Shown here piece by piece: positions 1 through 8,016 of a stretch of DNA of 64,000 nucleotides (the stretch's first letter is position 1; the number at the start of each line of letters is the position of its first letter). Under the pieces are notes generated by a model that was not told where the DNA came from, searched no databases, and saw only the letters and a list, made by a program, of their open reading frames with translations. Source of the stretch: Burkholderia cepacia (GTDB taxonomy: Bacteria; Pseudomonadota; Gammaproteobacteria; Burkholderiales; Burkholderiaceae); contig NZ_LDWR01000059.1 in NCBI RefSeq assembly GCF_001039005.1, positions 1-64,000 on the forward strand, given 5' to 3'. The position numbers and the translations under genes are program-made.

Positions 1-91
1 CGGGAAACGCACTGTGGCACGCGTAACCCACGGCGATACCAAGAATCATCGCGACGATGATGTACTTCGTGATGTTGTGTCTCTTCTTCAT
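1..91 (-). CDS. Dicarboxylate/amino acid:cation symporter, N-terminal fragment
   Basis: Only the first 30 codons lie in the window; the gene continues past the left edge. The start reads MKKRHNITKY followed by a hydrophobic run (IIVAMILGIAVGYA), a first membrane helix like those that open GltP/DctA-type proton or sodium symporters (DAACS family) of Burkholderia. Such proteins import glutamate, aspartate or C4-dicarboxylates across the inner membrane. The family call comes from recall of this N-terminus only, so the substrate is not assignable. The ATG at 91 is the only start seen. Confidence 0.55.
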   Translation of the reverse strand, partial: MKKRHNITKYIIVAMILGIAVGYACHSAFP

Positions 92-589
92 TAGTAATCC
101 AAATTACAAAGCGTGTGCTTCTAACGGCGGGAACATCATTCGCGTCCGGCTGCGAATCGGAACTCACGTGGCAGGGGGGGCATTCTAACGCAAATGGCGC
201 GCCGGCTTTCAAATCTGAAAGCCGCGCCGGTTGATCCGCGTCCGTTCGGCGCCTGAAAGGCGGGTTTTGTCGCAATCCGGCCGAACGGCGCGAGCGGCCA
301 TCCGGCGCCGCGACCTCGACCGACAGGCCGCCCGTGCCGGCCGACGACGACCGACGACGACACAGAAAGACGATCGCGACACAACCTCACAAAGATGCTC
401 ACACCTCGACACACCCGCGCGTAACCGGTATGTAATATTTCGAAATATTTCGATTGCCGCAATGCCCAACGTCATTGCGCAATCGCGCGTCGGAAACGCG
501 AAACCGCGGTCGAGTCATTGCTCCGGACAAAGCGAGTCGTTCGCCTCATCAGCAATCCTCGCAATGAATGAACGGGAAGGATCGGCATC
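92..589. other. Intergenic region between divergent genes
   Basis: About 500 bp separate the divergent symporter and glycosyltransferase genes. I see no convincing gene; the open frames here are arginine-rich and lack a ribosome binding site. The stretch from 400 to 470 is AT-richer and holds a perfect 16-bp palindrome listed separately. Promoters for both flanking genes are expected here. Confidence 0.5.
434..449. promoter_or_regulatory. Perfect 16-bp AT-rich palindrome, possible operator
   Basis: AATATTTCGAAATATT is perfectly self-complementary and sits in an AT-rich pocket about 140 bp upstream of the glycosyltransferase gene and 340 bp upstream of the symporter gene. That is where a dimeric repressor or activator could bind. 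No regulator gene is adjacent, so the binding protein is unknown. Confidence 0.35.
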
Positions 590-592
590 GTG

Positions 593-1738
593 ATGAACAT
601 TCTGTACACCAACTTCCACGGCGACTACGGCGGCGGTCAGGATACTTACGTCCGCGATCTCGCCGCCGCGATGAGCCGGCATCACCGCGTGACCGTCGCG
701 TCGCCGCAGGGAAGCCGCCTGTCGCGCCTGTTGAAGGACAGCCCCGACGTGGCCATCTTCGACATGGAATTCAAGCCGCGCTGGAACCGGCTGTGCCAGG
801 AGCTTGTCCGGCTGCGCCAGTTGATCGTCTCCGAGCGCTTCGACGTCATTCACGTCAACGGGTCCGCCGATCACCGGCAGGTGATGCTGGCCCTGCTCGG
901 GTGCCGGTACCGGCCCGCGGTCGTGCTGACCAAGCACAACACGTATCGCGCCGACAGCTTCGGCAACCTGCTGCGCGCGCGGCTCGCAACCGACCACACC
1001 ATCGCGGTCAGCGACTATGTGGCGAGCATGCTCGCGCTCCGGTCGCCGTACGGCGAAGTCACGGTCGTCAAGCATGGCGTGCGCCGAACGGCCGCGGAGC
1101 GACTGGCGGGCGACGAGATCCGTAGCCGCAAGATCGCGCTGTTCGGATCGTCCGGCGCGGACGCGATCGTGCTGGGCAGCAGCGCCGGCACCGCGCCGGA
1201 AAAAGGCTGGATGGACCTGATCGCGGCGCTCGGCCGCCTGCCCGAACGCGAGCGCGAGCGGTTTCGCGTGCTGCTGGTCGGCGCGGAGCCGTCCGGCGAG
1301 CAGCGCGAGCAGATCGCGCGGCACGGCATGGCGTCGCGCACCGCGTTCACCGGACGGCTCGACGACGTCAGGGCGCCGTTCTCGATCATCGACGTGTCGT
1401 TCGTCCTGTCGTACCACGAGAGCCTGTCGTACGCGTGCCGCGAAGCGATGTCGCTGGGCTGCCCCGCGATCGTGACGCGCGTGGGCGGACTGCCCGAAAA
1501 CGTCGAACCGGGTGTGGACGGATGGGTCGTCCCACCGCGCGAGCCCGAAGCGATCGAGGCGATCCTGCGCGCGATCGTGAGCGAGCCCGGCTGCGTCCGC
1601 GCGATGGGGCGCAGCGCGCAGCTGAAAGGCAAGCGCGAGTTCTCGTTCGACAAATTCGTCGATGCAACCTTGTCCGTCTATCAGAAATCGATTCGACACA
1701 ACCCCTATCGTTGGGGGACACCCTTGAGATCCCTGTAA
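593..1738 (+). CDS. Glycosyltransferase family 4 (GT-B fold)
   Basis: A 381-residue GT4 enzyme that should transfer a sugar from a nucleotide-sugar donor onto a cell-surface glycan. The N-terminal Rossmann domain opens MNILYTNFHGDYGGGQD with the glycine-rich acceptor-side loop. The C-terminal donor domain has GSSAGTAPEKGW near residue 200 and the E-x7-E signature (ESLSYACRE) near residues 276-284, followed by GGLPE. A GTG at 590 is an alternative start; GGGAAGG at 574-580 serves either. The stop overlaps the next ATG (TAATG), so this is the first gene of a three-gene operon. Donor and acceptor sugars are unknown. Confidence 0.85.
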   Translation: MNILYTNFHGDYGGGQDTYVRDLAAAMSRHHRVTVASPQGSRLSRLLKDSPDVAIFDMEFKPRWNRLCQELVRLRQLIVSERFDVIHVNGSADHRQVMLALLGCRYRPAVVLTKHNTYRADSFGNLLRARLATDHTIAVSDYVASMLALRSPYGEVTVVKHGVRRTAAERLAGDEIRSRKIALFGSSGADAIVLGSSAGTAPEKGWMDLIAALGRLPERERERFRVLLVGAEPSGEQREQIARHGMASRTAFTGRLDDVRAPFSIIDVSFVLSYHESLSYACREAMSLGCPAIVTRVGGLPENVEPGVDGWVVPPREPEAIEAILRAIVSEPGCVRAMGRSAQLKGKREFSFDKFVDATLSVYQKSIRHNPYRWGTPLRSL

Positions 1739-2304
1739 TGCCGATGAATATCTGGAAGAAGTATTGGGACCTGCGGACACAGGAATGTCCGTGCGACGTG
1801 CATTTCATCGAATGGCTGGAATCCGTTCGCCTCAAGGGCATGCGCATCTATCACTTCGGCACCGGCGGCCATCACCATGTCGGCGTCGAATGCGCGCGCC
1901 CGCACCTGAACAACACCGTCTTCGGCGTGACGGCCTCGCCGAAGGAATACAAGTCGTATGTCGATCTCGTCACGCGGCAACCGGAGATCAGCAAGACCTA
2001 TCTCGCGTATTTCGGCGACATCTATACGAGCAACTCGTACCTGCTGCCGTCGTTCGACGTCGTCACGCTGTTCCATCTGTGCGAGTTCCGCGACGAGGCG
2101 AACAGCCGTTACGGCGCGATGACCGACGAAGAGGTGCTCGACCTGTTCGCGGCCCATACCGCTCGCGAAGGGCACCTGCTGTTCTACAAGGGCTCGTCCG
2201 CCTACCGGAAGGCCGAGCCGATCATCGCGCGATGGGCCGCGCAAGCCGATTTCGTCGAGGTCGGCGACTTCAAGACCCTGCGGATTTTCCGCAAGGACGC
2301 GTAA
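1738..2304 (+). CDS. Methyltransferase-like protein of the surface-glycan operon
   Basis: A 188-residue protein starting at the ATG that overlaps the glycosyltransferase stop; a second ATG lies at 1744. The segment IYHFGTGGHHHVG (residues about 38-50) resembles motif I of class I SAM-dependent methyltransferases, and FDVVTLFHLCEF (about 103-114) resembles the strand-4 region. The rest of the Rossmann methylase pattern is weak, and the triple histidine after the glycine loop is unusual. Its position between a glycosyltransferase and a deacetylase suggests modification of a surface sugar. A non-catalytic Rossmann protein cannot be excluded. Confidence 0.6.
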   Translation: MPMNIWKKYWDLRTQECPCDVHFIEWLESVRLKGMRIYHFGTGGHHHVGVECARPHLNNTVFGVTASPKEYKSYVDLVTRQPEISKTYLAYFGDIYTSNSYLLPSFDVVTLFHLCEFRDEANSRYGAMTDEEVLDLFAAHTAREGHLLFYKGSSAYRKAEPIIARWAAQADFVEVGDFKTLRIFRKDA

Positions 2305-2327
2305 TCCTCCGCTCTCGCGATCCGCCG

Positions 2328-3062
2328 ATGCTGCTGTCCGCCACCCGCTATCCGATCCTGATGTATCACCAGATACGCCCGCTTCCGCCGCCGTCCGATC
2401 GGCTGCGCGGCCTGAGCGTCGCGCCCGACGCGTTCCGCCGCCAGATGACGCTGTTCAGGCGGCTCGGCTACCGCGGCCTGAGCGTGCGCGAACTGCAGCC
2501 GTATCTTCGCGGCGAGCGCAGCGGGAAAGTGTTCGGCATTTCGTTCGACGACGGTTTCGTCAACGTGCTCACACATGCGATGCCCGTGCTGGACGAACTC
2601 GGGTTCACCGCGACCTGCTATTTCGTCGCCGGCCGGTTCGGCGGCGAGAACGACTGGGATGCGAGCGCCGATACCGCACGCTCGCCGCTCATGACGTGCG
2701 ACGACATGCTCGCGTGGCGCGATCACGGTCATGAAATCGGCTCGCATACGCTCGATCACATCGCGCTGCCGCACGTGCCGACCTACGTGTCGGACTTTCA
2801 ACTGACCGAATCGAAGCGGCAGCTCGAGGTGTTGAGCGGCCAGCGCGTCGAATCGTTCTGCTATCCGTACGGCAATCAGGACGCGCGCGTCCGCGACCAG
2901 GTCGCCGCTGCCGGCTACGGCAATGCGACGACGACCCGGCGCGGCTGCGCCGATGCGTCCAACGATCCGTTTCTGCTGCCGCGGATTCCGGTGGCGGGTG
3001 GTGTCGGTGCGCTGCGGTTGTTGTTCAAATGTGCGCGGTGGCAGGTTCGGGGGCGCGGGTAG
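2328..3062 (+). CDS. Polysaccharide deacetylase, CE4/NodB family
   Basis: A 244-residue NodB-type deacetylase, a metal-dependent enzyme that removes N- or O-acetyl groups from surface sugars. Motif 1 is SFDDGF near residue 72, with the catalytic base and metal-ligand Asp. Motif 2 is SHTLDH near residue 140, giving the two metal His residues. A later FCYPYG supplies the usual groove motif. There is no signal peptide, so it may act in the cytoplasm or on lipid-linked precursors. It starts 23 bp after the methyltransferase-like gene and is the last gene of that operon. Confidence 0.85.
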   Translation: MLLSATRYPILMYHQIRPLPPPSDRLRGLSVAPDAFRRQMTLFRRLGYRGLSVRELQPYLRGERSGKVFGISFDDGFVNVLTHAMPVLDELGFTATCYFVAGRFGGENDWDASADTARSPLMTCDDMLAWRDHGHEIGSHTLDHIALPHVPTYVSDFQLTESKRQLEVLSGQRVESFCYPYGNQDARVRDQVAAAGYGNATTTRRGCADASNDPFLLPRIPVAGGVGALRLLFKCARWQVRGRG

Positions 3063-3150
3063 GGTCGGGAATGGCGCCGGTGGCTTGGTGAAAGGCCGCA
3101 GCGCCGCATGCGATCCGGCCGACGCCGCCGGAATCGCGGCGCGTGCGTGA

Positions 3151-3336
3151 TCAGTCCGACGTTTCCCGGGCCAGTTTCGCCTGCCGGCGGCCCCGGTCGT
3201 TCACGACCTGGTGACGGCGATGATCCGTCATCTTCTTCCACCCGCGCGCTTCGTCCCGCGTGCGCAGGCACGCCACGCAGTAGCCCGTCCTGCCGTCGAA
3301 CGAGCACACGTCGATGCAAGGCGATTTGACCGCCAT
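3151..3336 (-). CDS. DUF1289 family small cysteine-rich protein
   Basis: A 61-residue protein starting MAVKSPCIDVC. Cysteines at 7, 11, 20 and 23 (C-x3-C-x8-C-x2-C) are the DUF1289 pattern and probably bind zinc or another metal; the tail is basic. It begins 2 bp after the stop of the DmeF gene and is translated from the same minus-strand mRNA, so it may assist metal handling. The family has no established function known to me. Confidence 0.8.
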   Translation of the reverse strand: MAVKSPCIDVCSFDGRTGYCVACLRTRDEARGWKKMTDHRRHQVVNDRGRRQAKLARETSD

Positions 3337-3338
3337 GC

Positions 3339-4625
3339 TTATTGCCCCCGCGCCGCCGGCACGACTTCGACAGTCACGTGCGACAGATCCTTGAAGCGCT
3401 GAAGCAGGCCGTGATAGAAGCGCGAATCCCGTTTCGGGTTGTCCGTCGTCACCGACACGACCGCGCTCATGTGGCCCGGCCCGAGACGCCAGACGTGCAG
3501 GTCGTTGATCGTGTCGCCGCCGCCTTCGATCGCGCTGCGCACGTTGTCCGTCAGCCGGCGATCCGAACGCATGTCGAGCAGGATCCCGCCGGTGTCGCGC
3601 ATCAATCCGTATGACCAGTTCGCGATCACGAGCGCACCGATGATGCCGGCCAGCGGGTCCATCCACAGCCAGCCGAACGCGCGTGCGAGCAACAGCCCGA
3701 CGATCGTCAGCACGGAGACCGCCGCGTCGGCAATCACGTGGACATAGGCGGAGCGGATGTTGTGATCGCGCGCCGCCGCCGCGGACGCGCCATGGTCGTG
3801 TTCCTCGAACGCCAGCTCGTGCTCGCGCCCGTTCAACCGGACAATGGCCTTGAATTCATGCGGCTCGGGAATGTTCTCGACCGACTCCAGGCACGCGCCG
3901 CGCATGCTCAGCGCGAACGCCTGCCGCGTGCCGTCCGGGCGAATCGTCGTGATCGATGCCGTCGTGACGTCGCCGAGCGTCGCACCGGCAAGCGCCGGCG
4001 CGATCCGGAACACCGGCGGCACGCCGTCTTCGAAGATCGACACGGCGAACGCACCGCTTTGATCGAAGACCTTGTGCACCTCCTCCTCGTGGCCATGGTC
4101 ATGATCGTCATGCCCTTGCCCGTGGTGATGGCCGTGGTGGTGCCCGTGACTGTGCCCGTGATGGTCGCCGCTCAGCAACCAGACGCTCGCGATGTTGACG
4201 AGCAGGCCGGCAACCGCAATCGGAATCGCCTCGCCGAAATGGATCGGAACGGGCGCGAGCCAACGCGCGACCGCTTCATAGCCGATCAGCAGCGCGATCA
4301 TCGCGAGCACGATGGCGCTCGTGAAGCCTGCCAGGTCGCCGAGCTTGCCCGTGCCGAACACGAATCGCGGGTCGCTCGCATGCCGGCGCGCATAGGTGTA
4401 CGCGAGCGCGGCGATCAGCATCGCGCCCGCGTGCGTCGACATGTGCAGCCCGTCCGCGATCAGCGCCAGCGAGCCGAAAATCGACCCGCCGACGATCTCG
4501 GCCACCATCATTGCCGCGCACAGCCCGATGACCATCCAGGTCCTGCGCTCGTTCTGCTCGTGTGCGGCACCGAGAAAGATATGGTCGTGCCCTGCGCCGA
4601 AGGCGTCGTTTCTGAAGTCGCTCAT
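3339..4625 (-). CDS. dmeF: Cation diffusion facilitator DmeF (Ni/Co efflux)
   Basis: A 428-residue inner-membrane cation/proton antiporter of the CDF family. Six predicted helices frame ADGLHMSTHAG (D58, H61, H65) in the second helix and HVIAD in the fifth, the metal-binding positions. A loop at about 154-184 is almost all His, Gly and Asp. Residues about 190-285 form an extra soluble segment, making the protein longer than the usual 300-330 residues. The RcnR-type sensor gene immediately upstream supports Ni/Co as substrate; cadmium or zinc remain possible. Confidence 0.88.
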   Translation of the reverse strand: MSDFRNDAFGAGHDHIFLGAAHEQNERRTWMVIGLCAAMMVAEIVGGSIFGSLALIADGLHMSTHAGAMLIAALAYTYARRHASDPRFVFGTGKLGDLAGFTSAIVLAMIALLIGYEAVARWLAPVPIHFGEAIPIAVAGLLVNIASVWLLSGDHHGHSHGHHHGHHHGQGHDDHDHGHEEEVHKVFDQSGAFAVSIFEDGVPPVFRIAPALAGATLGDVTTASITTIRPDGTRQAFALSMRGACLESVENIPEPHEFKAIVRLNGREHELAFEEHDHGASAAAARDHNIRSAYVHVIADAAVSVLTIVGLLLARAFGWLWMDPLAGIIGALVIANWSYGLMRDTGGILLDMRSDRRLTDNVRSAIEGGGDTINDLHVWRLGPGHMSAVVSVTTDNPKRDSRFYHGLLQRFKDLSHVTVEVVPAARGQ

Positions 4626-4637
4626 CCCTACCCCCGA

Positions 4638-4910
4638 TTATTTGAAGTAGCTGTGAACGACTTCGATCAGCTGCTCGGTCGCGCTGCCCTCGTCCTCGTG
4701 CCCCTCGGCATCGACGAGATGGCTGCGGATGTGATCCTCGAGCACGACCGCGAGCAGGCCGTTCATCGCTCCGCGGCCGCTCGTGATGAGCTGGAGAATT
4801 TCGTTGCAACCGCGCTCTTCTTCCAGCGCGCGTTCGATGGCTTCGACCTGCCCCTTGATTCGGCGGACACGGTTCAGCAGCTTCTGCTTTTCCTTGATGG
4901 TGTGGCTCAT
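4638..4910 (-). CDS. dmeR: RcnR/DmeR-type nickel-cobalt responsive repressor
   Basis: A 90-residue all-alpha repressor of the CsoR/RcnR family. His3, Cys35, His60 and His64 fall exactly at the RcnR ligand positions for Ni(II)/Co(II), which separates it from formaldehyde-sensing FrmR and copper-sensing CsoR. Metal binding should release it from the G-tract operators just upstream and switch on its own gene, dmeF and the DUF1289 gene. The start has a clear AAAGGA ribosome binding site. The 12-bp gap to dmeF indicates one operon. Confidence 0.9.
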   Translation of the reverse strand: MSHTIKEKQKLLNRVRRIKGQVEAIERALEEERGCNEILQLITSGRGAMNGLLAVVLEDHIRSHLVDAEGHEDEGSATEQLIEVVHSYFK

Positions 4911-4923
4911 GGCGATCCTTTCC

Positions 4924-4942
4924 TATACCCGGGGGGAGTATA
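4924..4942. promoter_or_regulatory. RcnR/DmeR operator candidate 1
   Basis: TATACCCGGGGGGAGTATA has a G-tract flanked by TATA arms, the layout known for RcnR/DmeR sites. It lies 14 bp upstream of the repressor start, over the expected promoter and leader, so binding would autorepress the operon. Confidence 0.6.
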
Positions 4943-4960
4943 TCGGGAAAGGATCATCCA

Positions 4961-4979
4961 TATAGGGGGTAGGGGTATA
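4961..4979. promoter_or_regulatory. RcnR/DmeR operator candidate 2
   Basis: TATAGGGGGTAGGGGTATA is a second G-tract site with the same TATA arms, 37 bp from the first start to start. Two tandem sites suggest cooperative binding or wrapping of the promoter DNA. No convincing gene is seen on the other side that would share it. Confidence 0.55.
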
Positions 4980-5097
4980 TTCAGCGAGATGAAAGGTAGG
5001 ACTTGAATGGCGAACCACCGGTGCTCGACCGCCGCTGCACGTGCGCATGGCGGTTCGATCCCGGCGGCGAACACTTCGGACGAAGTGCCCGTCGCCA

Positions 5098-5313
5098 TCA
5101 ACCGAATTGGGCGGTCAGCCATCCTTCTGCCCACTGTTTCGCGTAAGCAACCGCGTCATCACGCGCATCGAAGCCGGCCAGATCGCCGCTGGCGTGGACT
5201 TCACACTCGCCTCCGTCCAAAAGAATCGTGGTGATCCTCACATGCGCGATGAACTCTCCATCAGCTCTGCGTGGTGTCGGATCGATTCGGAACCGTGTCG
5301 AATTGAAAGGCAT
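5098..5313 (-). CDS. Small conserved hypothetical protein (paralogue at 33.3 kb)
   Basis: A 71-residue acidic protein with a strong GGGAGGAG ribosome binding site. Its pattern (FIAHVRITTILLDGG, then FDARDDAVAYAKQWAEGW) matches the layout of the protein at 33266-33499: a beta-strand half followed by an aligned helix with A-x-A-x2-W-A. I take the two as paralogues of a small alpha/beta family. The function is unknown. No signal peptide or cysteines are present. Confidence 0.65.
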   Translation of the reverse strand: MPFNSTRFRIDPTPRRADGEFIAHVRITTILLDGGECEVHASGDLAGFDARDDAVAYAKQWAEGWLTAQFG

Positions 5314-6059
5314 TTTCTCCTCCCGTTCGGTTGCCGCGAACCAAGCTGTCGCGGGAGCAGCATAAGAACGTGTTGAACTTGGCCACGCACCATGAAGCGG
5401 CCGGCTTCCTGACTGGATTCGCCACTCGCCATCCGGCTTCAGCGCGCAGCCGGTACGAATCTCAGGAAAGCGTCCGCGTCGACCTCGTGGCGATGGTCAC
5501 GGACAGACCAGCGAGCGAAATGCCGCCCCTGGGTAGAGAGGGAAGCCCGATACTCCGGAATACCTTCGGAGCCGCCCCCAGGCGGTGGGACAAGAGAGGG
5601 GTGTCGAACACGATTCGCGGGTGCCCGCGCGATCAGTCGCCTTTCACCCGATACGATGAGAGGCCCGGTCGCATCAAGAGGAGCACGCCGAGTAATGCGT
5701 TGGAACCGGTCAGAGGTCAACCAACGATTCGATGGTACGCCGTTCTATAAATTTGCATAGCGAGATTTCCTGCGAGCGCCCGCCGCCAAAGCATGCCGTC
5801 GCACGACAGGGGGCCCGAATCACGACGGCTGCGCGTATAGTGGAGCCAGCCTTCCCCGACATTTCCCGGCTGGTGCCAGCCGGGGATATCAACAGGGGGA
5901 TTCGCGCGACGTCGTGCGAATCGAGCAGCGTCAACGCACGAACGAGAAGCACGTCACCGACGGTCTTCCGCGTTCACATCGAACGCTTTGCTCGAGGAAC
6001 TGCATTGACACGAGTTGGACCGGCTAACGTAAGTCCCCCGGGAACAGACAGCGCCACCC
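5314..6059. other. Gene-poor stretch
   Basis: Nearly 750 bp without a frame that looks like a protein; the open frames are arginine- and proline-rich with no ribosome binding sites. The only notable element is the 24-bp near-palindrome at 5899-5922. It could contain decayed genes or leader sequence for the ORF at 6060. Confidence 0.45.
5899..5922. promoter_or_regulatory. 24-bp near-perfect palindrome
   Basis: The arms GATTCGC and GCGAATC flank a CGACGTCG core; the 24 bases are self-complementary apart from one G/T position. Such a long dyad is a plausible operator or protein-binding site. It lies 138 bp before the small ORF at 6060. No T-tract follows, so a terminator is unlikely. Confidence 0.35.
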
Positions 6060-6344
6060 ATGAATATCGACCGCAGTTCCATTCCCCACTACCTCGTCCT
6101 TCGTGACGGCTGGCCCCCCTATGTGTTGAATGCGGACCGGCTGGTGCTCCGCCGCGAAGCGAGCCCGCTGTTGCGCGCGTTCGCGCGAGCTCGCGGAACG
6201 TTCGCGCATGTCGATGACGTCGCGTGGAACATCTTCTCCGACGCCGAAGGCCTTTCCGTGACCGAGCGTCGGGAAACATGGTCCTTTGCGTTGATCACTG
6301 GAACCGAGACCGAGCATCAGTTGCGTTTGCTGACAACGTTGTGA
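6060..6344 (+). CDS. Small hypothetical protein
   Basis: A possible 94-residue protein of unknown function with balanced amino acid composition (YLVLRDGWPPYVLNADRLVL early, ETWSFALITG late). The ribosome binding site is weak. It reads like a real small alpha/beta protein, but no family is recognised and the gene could be a chance frame upstream of the cold-shock gene. Confidence 0.4.
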   Translation: MNIDRSSIPHYLVLRDGWPPYVLNADRLVLRREASPLLRAFARARGTFAHVDDVAWNIFSDAEGLSVTERRETWSFALITGTETEHQLRLLTTL

Positions 6345-6512
6345 CGCTGCCGCGGGCCGGCATGGAGCTGAGCGGATTTCAGTTGACCTTCGCAAGCGTG
6401 GCCTCACCCTCTCGAGCGCCGAAGCTCCGCCCAACGCGGCGCGGTTCAATCGGATCCGAAATCGATGACGACCGATCGACGGTCGATCGTTCTGCCCCTC
6501 GGCCGAAAGCGC

Positions 6513-6541
6513 TTGACACACCTCTTGACGAGGCGTACTGT
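6513..6541 (+). promoter_or_regulatory. Candidate sigma-70 promoter of the cold-shock gene
   Basis: TTGACA at 6513-6518 and TACTGT at 6536-6541 are separated by 17 bp. Transcription from here would give a leader of about 135 nt, typical of cold-shock genes whose long 5' UTR controls translation at low temperature. Confidence 0.4.
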
Positions 6542-6684
6542 CGGTCGCTGAAGTATTCAAGAAGCGCGATTGCTGCCCATCATTGACCGCGGCCTGCGGT
6601 ATTCGTTGTCCTCTCCCTCCTTGATTATTTTTCCCCCGCGTCCGTTCGCGGCGCATACGCACGTCCATTCTCAGGAGATCTAAC

Positions 6685-6888
6685 ATGGATACCGGTACCG
6701 TCAAGTGGTTCAACGACAGCAAGGGCTTCGGCTTCATCACGCCCGACAAAGGTGGCGACGATCTGTTCGCGCACTTCTCGGAAATTCGTGGTGACGGCTT
6801 CAAGACCCTCGCCGAAGGCCAGAAGGTCAGCTACGAAACGAAGAACGGCCCCAAGGGCCTGCAAGCGTCGAACATTACCCCCGTTTAA
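6685..6888 (+). CDS. cspA: Cold-shock protein (CspA family)
   Basis: A 67-residue single OB-fold nucleic acid chaperone. RNP1 (KGFGFI) and RNP2 (DLFAHF) are intact, and the opening GTVKWFNDSKGFGFITP is canonical. It binds single-stranded RNA and DNA and melts mRNA structure in the cold or under stress. An AGGAG site precedes the ATG, the leader is long, and a 16-bp hairpin follows. It heads a region that also holds spare IF-1 and S21 genes. Confidence 0.95.
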   Translation: MDTGTVKWFNDSKGFGFITPDKGGDDLFAHFSEIRGDGFKTLAEGQKVSYETKNGPKGLQASNITPV

Positions 6889-6908
6889 GCGCCCAAAGCC
6901 GTCAGCCC

Positions 6909-6946
6909 TGTTCATGGAGCGGCATGTAACTGCCGCTCCATGAACA
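6909..6946. terminator. 16-bp perfect hairpin after the cold-shock gene
   Basis: The arms at 6909-6924 and 6931-6946 (starting TGTTCATGGAGCGGCA) are perfectly complementary around a 6-nt loop. No T-run follows, so it may act as an mRNA-stabilising or Rho-assisted end, 20 nt past the stop codon. Confidence 0.65.
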
Positions 6947-7139
6947 TACGCATCGCTATTGCGGACGCTACACGCCTCGATGCAGGCCCAACCGGGCCAT
7001 CCGTATCGCATCGGGGCGTCGAACCTGCGCGCAGGCAGATGCTCCAAACCCCCTCGCAGCGCGCGTGTCCAGCCGCGCGTGCGTGATCGAACGGGTCCCG
7101 TTCATATGATCGCGCAAGCGGCGCAGCAGGAGAACCCGC

Positions 7140-7292
7140 ATGACCAGCAGTCCATCTCGCAGTAACAAGGTGCCGCCGCGCACCAAGCCTGCCGTGACGC
7201 TGCCGAAGTTCGGCACGGCATTGAACTGGGTGCCGCCCAAGTCTCCCACCGTCACGAAAACGCGCCCGAAAAAGCGCCCGCTTGCTCCGTAA
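7140..7292 (+). CDS. 50-residue basic small protein
   Basis: A short gene with ATG at 7140 preceded by CAGGAG and ending TAA at 7292. The product is rich in Lys, Pro, Thr and Ser (MTSSPSRSNKVPPR at the start, KTRPKKRPLAP at the end) with a short central LPKFGTALNWV segment. It is probably disordered and nucleic-acid binding. It lies between the cold-shock gene and the IF-1 paralogue. The function is unknown; the strong ribosome binding site is the main support. Confidence 0.5.
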   Translation: MTSSPSRSNKVPPRTKPAVTLPKFGTALNWVPPKSPTVTKTRPKKRPLAP

Positions 7293-7427
7293 TAGCGAAT
7301 CGAGCCAACCGCTGCGTTTCGAACTGACAGCCACCGCTGTCGTGCAATGCGCCGAAGCCAGCGTGGTCCGGTAGTCGCAACGGCCTTGCCTCCGAATGCA
7401 GGCAATCGCCTTGATTGGAGAACTGGC

Positions 7428-7691
7428 TTGGCAAAAGAAGCGCTATTGGAACTGGACGGCGTCGTCGACGAAGTCCTTCCGGACAGCAGGTTCCGCGTGA
7501 CACTGGAAAACGGTGCGATCGTTGCCGCATACGCATCGGGCCGCATGCGCCGCCACCGTATCAGGATCCTCGCAGGCGACCGGGTAAGGCTGGAGTTGTC
7601 CGTCTACGATCTGACCAAGGGCCGCATCAATTTCCGGCACAAGGACGAGCACGCATCGACCGCTTCGCCAAGGCGATTCGTGCGACGCTAA
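7428..7691 (+). CDS. infA: Translation initiation factor IF-1 paralogue
   Basis: An 87-residue OB-fold protein of the IF-1 family, which occupies the ribosomal A site during initiation. The core LDGVVDEVLPDSRFRVTLEN, SGRMRRHRIRILAGDRV and TKGRINFRHK is canonical. It is longer than the usual 72-residue IF-1 because of a basic C-terminal tail (HASTASPRRFVRR). The start is a TTG at 7428 with GGAG seven bases upstream; no ATG fits the conserved N-terminus. I infer a second copy used under special conditions, since it lies outside any ribosomal protein operon. Confidence 0.9.
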   Translation: MAKEALLELDGVVDEVLPDSRFRVTLENGAIVAAYASGRMRRHRIRILAGDRVRLELSVYDLTKGRINFRHKDEHASTASPRRFVRR

Positions 7692-8016
7692 CCGGATCGC
7701 GGGTATCGTCGCGCCGACCAAGCGACGGTGCCGCCGCCCAACCCGACACCGCGTGTCCATGGGCCGCACGCGCGTGCGTTGTTGCACGCAATCCGGAATA
7801 AATTGGGCGTCCAACAATCGATGCGCGTATGATGGGTTAATCCGAGCGATCACCAGCCCTCCGAGCGCTCGCCCTCCATCTGCCCTCTTGCTGCATCGCC
7901 CCGCCTCCGCGCTGCAACGTTGTCCCTTTCACCCCACCGGCGCGCCCTGTAACGGCGATACGGGCCGGATGTGTTCGCCCATGCGAGTCGCCGTGGCCGA
8001 ACGCCAGGAGTTTGCC
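7692..8016. other. Intergenic stretch
   Basis: About 325 bp between the IF-1 paralogue and the next small gene, with no convincing frame. It probably carries the promoter of the following cluster of small genes. Confidence 0.45.

Noticed and set aside
515..1780. A 421-codon frame opposite the glycosyltransferase gene
   Set aside because: Antisense shadow with Arg/Ala/Asp/Val-rich composition; the plus strand has a complete GT4 motif set.
5439..5720. A 93-codon minus-strand frame in the empty stretch
   Set aside because: Arg/Pro-rich, without a Shine-Dalgarno site or recognisable pattern.
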